Under the pieces are notes generated by a model, which saw only the letters and a program-made list of their open reading frames with translations, was not told the DNA's origin and ran no database searches. A stretch of 13,377 bases of DNA from Lactobacillus sp. (GTDB lineage: Bacteria; Pseudomonadota; Alphaproteobacteria; RF32; CAG-239), in NCBI GenBank assembly GCA_031263385.1, contig JAISFX010000113.1, forward strand, positions 1 to 13,377, read 5' to 3'. Shown in pieces: positions 9,099 through 13,377 of this stretch. Every line of letters starts with the position of its first letter. Position 1 is the stretch's first letter. The position numbers and the translations under genes are program-made.

Positions 9099-10025
9099 TT
9101 AGCTCATCCCGATTCTAGACTTAAATATTCCGTCTTCAAATCCCTGTATAGATTTATCTTTCTCGGCCATTTCTAGGCGCCTTATTGAAAGAGCAACATA
9201 TTCTTTCTCTCTCTCGATTCCAATAAAATTACGCCCTAGTTTTTTTGCAACTACGGCCGTCGTTCCTGATCCCACAAACGGGTCAAAAACAACATCCCCC
9301 TCATCACTTGATGCCAGCACCAGTTTGGCAATAAGCTTTTCTGGCTTTTGGGTAGGGTGGTTAGTGTTCTCAGGCATTGACCAAAAAGGTATAGATATGT
9401 CTGTCCACACATTCGACGGGTGAGTAAAGCGTGTCTTTCCGCCTTCTTTTTCTTCCCAGTCTTTTGGGTTTCCTTTCTCATCTCTATATGGCGCGATAAC
9501 CGGGCGCTGAATTTTAACAGCATCAAGATTAAATTTATGATTCTTCCCTTTAGTCAGAAACCATATATCTTCAATGCAGTTTTTCCAGTTATTGCTCGAG
9601 CCTCTGCCTTTTTCTCTCTCCCATGTTATACGGTTCTGCAAAGAAAAGTATTTGCTCGCAATTTCAGGAATCACAATAGACGTTTTCCAGTCTGAGCAGA
9701 TATATATGCTTGCGCCTTCTTTCAGGATTCTAACGGTTTTTTTAAGCCATTTATCAAACCATTTTTTATATTCGTCCATATCCATTTCTTTAAATGTTTT
9801 AGAGCCGAATATCTTGGTCAGATTATACGGAGGATCAACAATCATTAAATCAATGGAATCAGCGGGAATACAATCAATGGCATTTAGTGCATCTTGATGA
9901 ATTATCTTATTAAGCATGAAGTCGAGGCTTACTTTGGTCAAAAGCTTGCAAGACTGCCTTGCCAAAGAATTAATCTCTTTAGGGCTTAATTCTATGGTCT
10001 TATTTCTAGGCGCCTTGACCTTCAC
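9099..10025 (-). CDS. Solitary beta-class DNA methyltransferase (probably adenine-N6), 308 aa from GTG start
   Basis: S-adenosylmethionine-dependent DNA methylase of the N6/N4 family. Motif IV DPPYNL (residues 64-69) comes first. The central region ITWEREKGRGSSNNW leads into the variable target-recognition part, then NHPTQKP (motif X) and DPFVGSGTT (motif I, about 248-256). This order is the beta class. The Asp in DPPY favours adenine-N6 methylation; the recognition site is unknown. It differs from CcrM in lacking that enzyme's C-terminal extension. No restriction endonuclease gene is adjacent. Start choice: the frame opens with TTG at 10037 directly after a stop, but GTG at 10025 has GGAG six bases upstream and suits the promoter at 10046-10073, so I prefer it. 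The TTG start would add four residues. Confidence 0.9.
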   Translation of the reverse strand: MKVKAPRNKTIELSPKEINSLARQSCKLLTKVSLDFMLNKIIHQDALNAIDCIPADSIDLMIVDPPYNLTKIFGSKTFKEMDMDEYKKWFDKWLKKTVRILKEGASIYICSDWKTSIVIPEIASKYFSLQNRITWEREKGRGSSNNWKNCIEDIWFLTKGKNHKFNLDAVKIQRPVIAPYRDEKGNPKDWEEKEGGKTRFTHPSNVWTDISIPFWSMPENTNHPTQKPEKLIAKLVLASSDEGDVVFDPFVGSGTTAVVAKKLGRNFIGIEREKEYVALSIRRLEMAEKDKSIQGFEDGIFKSRIGMS

Positions 10026-10045
10026 TCTTAACTCCAATTACTGCT

Positions 10046-10073
10046 ATTATTCTCTGCCTCTCAAGACAGTCAA
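10046..10073 (-). promoter_or_regulatory. Probable promoter of the methyltransferase-lolA-xth operon
   Basis: Minus strand: TTGACT (10068-10073), a 16-base spacer and AATAAT (10046-10051), each 5 of 6 to consensus. Transcription would begin near 10040, leaving a leader of about 12-15 bases that still contains the GGAG used by the GTG start. The 10038-10135 gap otherwise shows only a weak 5-bp hairpin. Confidence 0.5.
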
Positions 10074-10135
10074 ACCCATTTTGGTCAGTAGTAGCTTTTT
10101 GTTGCAATCACACAACAGCAGCAGCCCATGCCGGC

Positions 10136-10408
10136 CTATTCCTCGTTAAATTTATTTTTAACTAAAGTTTTGATAGCTTCCATAGCTTTTTTAGCATCTT
10201 TGCCAGACATTTTAACTTCAATAGTAGTTCCTTTAGATGCTGCCAACATCATCAACCCCATGATAGAGCAACCGCCCACACATTGGCCGATTCTTTCTAC
10301 GTTACATTAAACATAAAAAGGTTCTAGCGTCTTAAAAAAAGCGGCTGCAGCACGAGCGTGAAGCCCTTTTTTATTTGTAATTTCCAGTACTTCAACAATC
10401 TCAGTCAT
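10136..10408 (-). pseudogene. ptsH: Phosphocarrier HPr gene interrupted by an in-frame TAA at codon 34
   Basis: HPr passes phosphate from Enzyme I to EIIA proteins. Reading from ATG at 10408, the first 33 codons give the HPr N-terminus with the phospho-histidine loop GLHARAAA (His17). Codon 34 (10307-10309) is TAA. The same frame then continues without gap or shift to TAG at 10136. It includes the conserved regulatory-serine region VGGCSIMGLMMLAASKGT and the final helix (AMEAIKTLVKNKF). Total length of 90 codons equals a normal HPr, so a single base change explains the break. Extra deviations (AAAAFF where Lys and Val are usual) hint at relaxed selection but prove nothing. It lies two bases after the EIIA-Man stop in one operon. 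It could equally be a sequencing or consensus error. Confidence 0.85.
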
Positions 10409-10410
10409 GA

Positions 10411-10809
10411 TTAGCTTCCCAACAATTTAGATGCAATATTAATATATTTTTTGCCTGCTTCTTCTGCAGCCAAAGTGGCTTCTTTCAGAGGCTTTTCTTT
10501 ACGAAGAGACGCCAGCTTAATAAGCATTGGCAGGTTCATACCGGCCAAAATCTCAACATTTGCTCTGTCCATAATAGAGATTGCCAAATTAGAAGGAGTA
10601 CCTCCGAACATGTCTGTAAGCACAATCACACCATGTCCTTTATCAGTACTCTCTACTTTTTTCAAAATCTCTTTTCTGCGCATTTCAACATCATCTTCAG
10701 GGCCGATGCAAACCGCCTCAATCTGGTCTTGTTTGCCGACTACATGCTGCATTGCAGATATAAATTCAAGCGCCAAATTCCCGTGTGTAACCAACACTAA
10801 ACCTATCAT
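10411..10809 (-). CDS. PTS EIIA-Man domain protein, 132 aa
   Basis: Mannose-type EIIA, a phosphorylatable signalling protein of the alphaproteobacterial PTS, not an obvious sugar permease component because no IIB, IIC or IID gene is adjacent. The protein begins MIGLVLVTHGNLA, with the phospho-accepting His9. It carries the family signature VIVLTDMFGGTPSN (residues 61-74) and the later GMNLPMLIKL strand-helix. Length of about 130 residues is normal for a free-standing EIIA-Man. GAGGAAG precedes the ATG by six bases. It is the middle gene of a three-gene operon: unknown 137-residue protein, EIIA-Man, HPr. In relatives hprK often lies upstream of this pair; it is not seen here. Phosphorylation by HPr is inferred, and depends on the damaged ptsH or on another copy elsewhere. 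Confidence 0.93.
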   Translation of the reverse strand: MIGLVLVTHGNLALEFISAMQHVVGKQDQIEAVCIGPEDDVEMRRKEILKKVESTDKGHGVIVLTDMFGGTPSNLAISIMDRANVEILAGMNLPMLIKLASLRKEKPLKEATLAAEEAGKKYINIASKLLGS

Positions 10810-10832
10810 TTTTTTACTTCCTCGATTTCTGA

Positions 10833-11246
10833 TTATTTACCGCTTGTCCAAACCTTAACGGCGCCAAAAGCCTTAATAAGCTCATCTTTACTTTTTGCTT
10901 TGACCCATTCATCGGCACGGGTTTGTCTACCCTCAAGAACAATTTCTTCAACGTTTTCTACAGGCACGCCATAGGTTCTTTCCACCATCTTACCGTTTAA
11001 TTCAACGATTAAAACAAACTCTGCTTCTGCCAATGGGCCTTTAGTATCCTCGTGAATATCTTCTAAAACAACGGCCAAACGACCATCTCTTTTAAGCAAA
11101 GCGGTTTTTTTGCCGTCAAATTCAAGAACAGGATTAGCAGGCGCTCCGTCACGAGAGTCAATAAAGATTGCCAACTCGCCGAACTTGTTTTCAATTATCT
11201 CATAAAAATCCTGTTTTTCAATCAGGGTATAGTATTGTGTTTCCAT
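10833..11246 (-). CDS. Unrecognised acidic protein, first gene of the PTS operon, 137 aa
   Basis: I do not recognise this protein. It has no signal peptide, membrane helix or cysteine. It looks largely beta-stranded in the middle (FGELAIFIDSRDG, KKTALLKRDGRLAVVLEDI, AEAEFVLIVELNGKMVERTYGVPV). A charged, probably helical end follows (RQTRADEWVKAKSKDELIKAF). It is rich in Glu and Asp. The ATG at 11246 has AAGGGAA seven to eight bases upstream and a near-consensus promoter at 11279-11307. It precedes EIIA-Man by 23 bp in the same direction, so it is very likely co-transcribed. Relatives often have hprK upstream of EIIA-Man, but no P-loop GxxxxGK[ST] is present, so this is not HprK. A link to PTS signalling is inference from position only. 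Confidence 0.8.
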   Translation of the reverse strand: METQYYTLIEKQDFYEIIENKFGELAIFIDSRDGAPANPVLEFDGKKTALLKRDGRLAVVLEDIHEDTKGPLAEAEFVLIVELNGKMVERTYGVPVENVEEIVLEGRQTRADEWVKAKSKDELIKAFGAVKVWTSGK

Positions 11247-11277
11247 AGTTTTCCCTTCGTTAAACCTAAATTAAACA

Positions 11278-11283
11278 TATAAT
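11278..11283 (+). promoter_or_regulatory. Candidate -10 element of the ABC exporter gene
   Basis: A perfect TATAAT on the plus strand, overlapping the -10 of the minus-strand PTS promoter. No good -35 stands 16-18 bases upstream (TTCGTT at 11256-11261 is poor), so activity may be weak or need an activator. Transcription would start near 11290, about 45 bases before the ATG. Confidence 0.35.
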
Positions 11284-11307
11284 AGTACACTATTAGCCAA
11301 TAGTCAA
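11279..11307 (-). promoter_or_regulatory. Strong sigma70-type promoter of the PTS operon
   Basis: Minus strand: TTGACT (11302-11307), a 17-base spacer and TATTAT (11279-11284), each 5 of 6 to consensus with optimal spacing. Transcription should start near 11272, giving a leader of about 26 bases that contains the AAGGGAA ribosome binding site. This is the best promoter in the window. Confidence 0.7.
11281..11304. repeat. Alternating inverted repeats, possible operator in the divergent promoter
   Basis: Three half-sites alternate: AATAGT (11281-11286), ACTATT (11289-11294), AATAGT (11299-11304). They form two overlapping perfect palindromes with 2-base and 4-base centres. They cover the spacer and the edges of both core elements of the PTS promoter and flank the -10 of the exporter gene. 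A regulator dimer bound here could affect both directions. No DNA-binding protein gene is adjacent. Confidence 0.45.
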
Positions 11308-11334
11308 TTTAAGGTTAACGACAGGCGCAAAAAC

Positions 11335-13119
11335 ATGGAAAAAACCCCGCTGAGATTCATCTGGCACTACATCAAACAGTTCAAGACCTTTTTCCTTGTA
11401 ACTATAACGCTCATCTTCTTCAGCACCTTGGGTGGCAGGCTTGTTATCTACTACACAGCCAAGCTTTTTGACACCATATCAGGCAAAATCGGCAGCCTGC
11501 ATTATTGGGATGACGCCACTTATCTTATCATAATGGCATCCCTATGGGGTCTTGTTAAGGTGTTAGCCTTTGAGGGCTCTGTGTTTATCAACACCAGAAC
11601 ACTCCCCAAAAGCTATGTCATGATTGTCAGAGATGTTTTTGATTATGTAAACAAACATTCCATTGCTTTCTTTAACAAAGAAATGTCAGGCAATATTGCC
11701 AACAAGCTCAATCAACTTTCTCAAAGTGTTGAGAATATATTGTCATCATATTTTCAGGTTTTCAGTGTGTTATTCACGCTGATTGTAACCATAATTTTAT
11801 TATCGGCTTTAAGTGTTTATTTGTTCTTGTGTATTATGGGCTGGGTAATGATTCTTCTCTTCATGGGCTACCAGTTTGGCAAAAACCGCGTAAAATATTC
11901 CAAAGAATTCGCCACCATCCAGAGCAAAACCAGCGGCGTAATAGTTGACAGCCTTTCTAATTACAGCGAAGTCAAAAGCTATGCTAATTATAAGTTTGAA
12001 AAGCAGAACCTGTCAAAATATCTAAAAAAACTTCGCGCTGCAGATGTAAACAATCAAATGTCGCATTTCAGATTCCACTGCTCTCAGAATTTGACTATCA
12101 TCATCGCGCTTTTGTGTTTTGCGTTTCTTTCTTTGTGGCTTTTAGAACAAGGCGATATAACAACCGGCGAGTTTATCTTTGCCAATACATTGTTCCCAAG
12201 TATTTCTCTGGCGGCTTTTGACATTACTTATTTTTATAACTTCATGGCTCGTCACTACGGCATGATTAAGTCTGCGCTAGACACTCTTGCTGTCGAGCCC
12301 GATATAAAAGACAAATCCTCTGCCAAAAATTTGGATATAAGAAAAGCCAAGATTGAGATGAATGATATCAGCTTCAAATACAGTGCTGAGAAACCAATCT
12401 TCACTCATCTTAATGTTAAGATTAAGTCTGGAGAAAAAATCGGCTTGGTCGGTCATTCTGGCTCAGGCAAATCAACCTTCATCAAACTTATTGCCAGATA
12501 CTTTGATATCGACGAAGGCAGCATCACTATTAATGGCACAGATATCAGAGACATCACACAGGATTCTCTTCGTAAACACATCTCGACAATCCCACAAGAT
12601 GTCAGCTTGTTTAACCGAAGCCTGCTCGAGAACATCCGCTACGGAAAAACTTCTGCGACAGATAAAGAAGTTTTTGAAGCGGCTAAAAAAGCCAATGCGG
12701 ATTCGTTCATAAAAAGCTTTCCTGAGGGCTACAACACAACTGTCGGAGAAAGAGGCGTAGTCCTTTCCGGCGGAGAGAGACAACGCATAGCAATTGCTCG
12801 CGCCATATTGAAAAACTCTCCGATTCTCGTCTTTGATGAAGCCACTTCTGCACTTGATAGTGAGAGCGAAAAACACATCCAAAGCTCTTTAAAACAGCTT
12901 ATGAAAAACAAGACCGTAATTGCTATTGCACACCGTCTTTCTACCCTCCGTGAAATGGACAGGATTTTAGTTTTTGATAACGGAAAGATTGTTGAAGAAG
13001 GCACACATTTGAGTCTGCTTCGCAACAAGAAAGGCATTTATACAAAGATGTATAAAATGCAGTCTGACGGGTTGATTGGAATAAACAAAGACGGTACAGA
13101 GTTCGAAACTATTTCATAA
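11335..13119 (+). CDS. ABC exporter half-transporter (permease fused to ATPase), 594 aa
   Basis: Type IV (ABCB/MsbA-like) exporter with membrane and ATPase domains in one chain; it would work as a dimer in the inner membrane. The N-terminal 320 residues hold about six hydrophobic helices (near 18-40, 62-82, 138-160, 161-182, 252-272 and 280-305). The nucleotide-binding domain has every motif: Walker A GHSGSGKST (373-381), Q-loop Gln421, signature LSGGERQR (477-484), Walker B ILVFDEATSALD (Asp501, catalytic Glu502), and H-loop His533. It should be a competent ATPase. The substrate is not identifiable; lipids, peptides and drugs are all possible. It is divergent from the PTS operon and overlaps the convergent recF end by 11 bp. 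The ribosome binding site is weak. Confidence 0.95.
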   Translation: MEKTPLRFIWHYIKQFKTFFLVTITLIFFSTLGGRLVIYYTAKLFDTISGKIGSLHYWDDATYLIIMASLWGLVKVLAFEGSVFINTRTLPKSYVMIVRDVFDYVNKHSIAFFNKEMSGNIANKLNQLSQSVENILSSYFQVFSVLFTLIVTIILLSALSVYLFLCIMGWVMILLFMGYQFGKNRVKYSKEFATIQSKTSGVIVDSLSNYSEVKSYANYKFEKQNLSKYLKKLRAADVNNQMSHFRFHCSQNLTIIIALLCFAFLSLWLLEQGDITTGEFIFANTLFPSISLAAFDITYFYNFMARHYGMIKSALDTLAVEPDIKDKSSAKNLDIRKAKIEMNDISFKYSAEKPIFTHLNVKIKSGEKIGLVGHSGSGKSTFIKLIARYFDIDEGSITINGTDIRDITQDSLRKHISTIPQDVSLFNRSLLENIRYGKTSATDKEVFEAAKKANADSFIKSFPEGYNTTVGERGVVLSGGERQRIAIARAILKNSPILVFDEATSALDSESEKHIQSSLKQLMKNKTVIAIAHRLSTLREMDRILVFDNGKIVEEGTHLSLLRNKKGIYTKMYKMQSDGLIGINKDGTEFETIS

Positions 13120-13377
13120 GTTTTCCGTTCTCTATTTTCATAAACTGGGCGCATCCTTTTAACGATTCGAATAGCTTCTCATCCGTAGATGTAATCCATG
13201 CTTGCAACCCCATGTCACGAACTTTCTCAAGAAGGGCCTCACGTTTTATATCGTCCAAATGCGACACGACTTCATCTAATAACATAATTGGTGCAAAGCC
13301 TTTATCAAGAGTCTGGCACTTTGTCTGTGCCAAAATAATACTGATTAAAAGAGACTTTTGCTCACCGGTAGAGCATA
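13109..13377 (-). CDS. recF: DNA replication and repair protein RecF, C-terminal part
   Basis: SMC-like ATPase that loads RecA at gaps with RecO and RecR. Only the last 89 codons are in the window; the gene runs off the right edge. The frame reads CSTGEQKSLLISIILAQ, the ABC-type signature helix of RecF. It continues with the Walker B and D-loop (APIMLLDEVVSHLD), then ITSTDEKLFESL and a closing strand QFMKIENGKLMK. These are the hallmarks of the RecF C-terminus. Serine stands where alanine is more usual after DEVV, a minor change. The gene ends in TAG at 13109, inside the stop-proximal region of the ABC exporter on the other strand. Neighbours to the right, where dnaN might be expected, are not visible. 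Confidence 0.93.
   Translation of the reverse strand, partial: CSTGEQKSLLISIILAQTKCQTLDKGFAPIMLLDEVVSHLDDIKREALLEKVRDMGLQAWITSTDEKLFESLKGCAQFMKIENGKLMK

Noticed and set aside
9099..10037. Identification of the methyltransferase as CcrM
   Set aside because: Same class and motif order, but the length, the sequence after DPPYNL and the absence of a C-terminal extension do not fit CcrM.
10089..10120. Possible terminator after ptsH on the minus strand
   Set aside because: Only a 5-bp stem (TGTTG/CAACA) followed by A residues, not T, in the direction of transcription.
10307..10309. Recoding of the ptsH stop as selenocysteine or pyrrolysine, or a variant genetic code
   Set aside because: The codon is TAA, not TGA or TAG, and several intact genes here (gyrB, xth, porin-linked regulator, HAD) end normally at TAA.
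10128..10310. 60-codon plus-strand reading frame
   Set aside because: It lies opposite ptsH, has no ribosome binding site, and its translation is low-complexity; the minus-strand frame gives clear HPr sequence.
10411..11246. A complete sugar-uptake PTS operon
   Set aside because: No EIIB, EIIC or EIID gene is present; EIIA-Man with HPr alone fits the regulatory PTS of Alphaproteobacteria.

Overview
The window is a compact stretch of bacterial chromosome, most likely from a low-GC, probably uncultured alphaproteobacterium. Three things point there: a lolA-xth gene pair, a mannose-type EIIA next to an HPr gene (the regulatory PTS typical of that class), and a class IIA HAD protein of a type common in Alphaproteobacteria. 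The organism has an outer membrane, shown by the porin and LolA. TAA and TAG act as stops. I see no mobile element, CRISPR array, tRNA or rRNA. The assignment to a lineage is inference.

Layout: bases 1-2326 (+) hold the 3' part of polA, overlapping by one base with an alpha/beta hydrolase. A 13-bp hairpin separates these from a convergent HAD-like gene (2376-3233, -) whose motif I aspartate is missing. A 237-bp divergent intergenic region precedes gyrB (3471-5888, +), which ends in a clear terminator. Next come a porin and, with its ribosome binding site on the porin stop codon, a small winged-helix regulator with a shortened receiver domain (6003-7689, +).

From 7679 to 11246 all genes are on the minus strand. 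Read in transcription order they are an unrecognised 137-residue protein, EIIA-Man, ptsH (HPr), a solitary beta-class DNA methyltransferase with its own promoter, lolA and xth. The ptsH frame is intact over 90 codons except for one in-frame TAA at codon 34, so it is either a pseudogene or a sequence error. A divergent promoter region with palindromes leads on the other side to an ABC exporter (11335-13119, +). The exporter is convergent with, and overlaps by 11 bp, the 3' end of recF.

Functionally, this is mostly housekeeping: DNA replication and repair (polA, gyrB, xth, recF), envelope (porin, lolA, ABC exporter), and a regulatory phosphotransfer module. I did not find a clear undescribed multi-gene system. 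The items most worth checking are the broken ptsH, the unknown gene leading the PTS operon, the porin-linked regulator with a shortened receiver, and the HAD protein that has lost its nucleophile.
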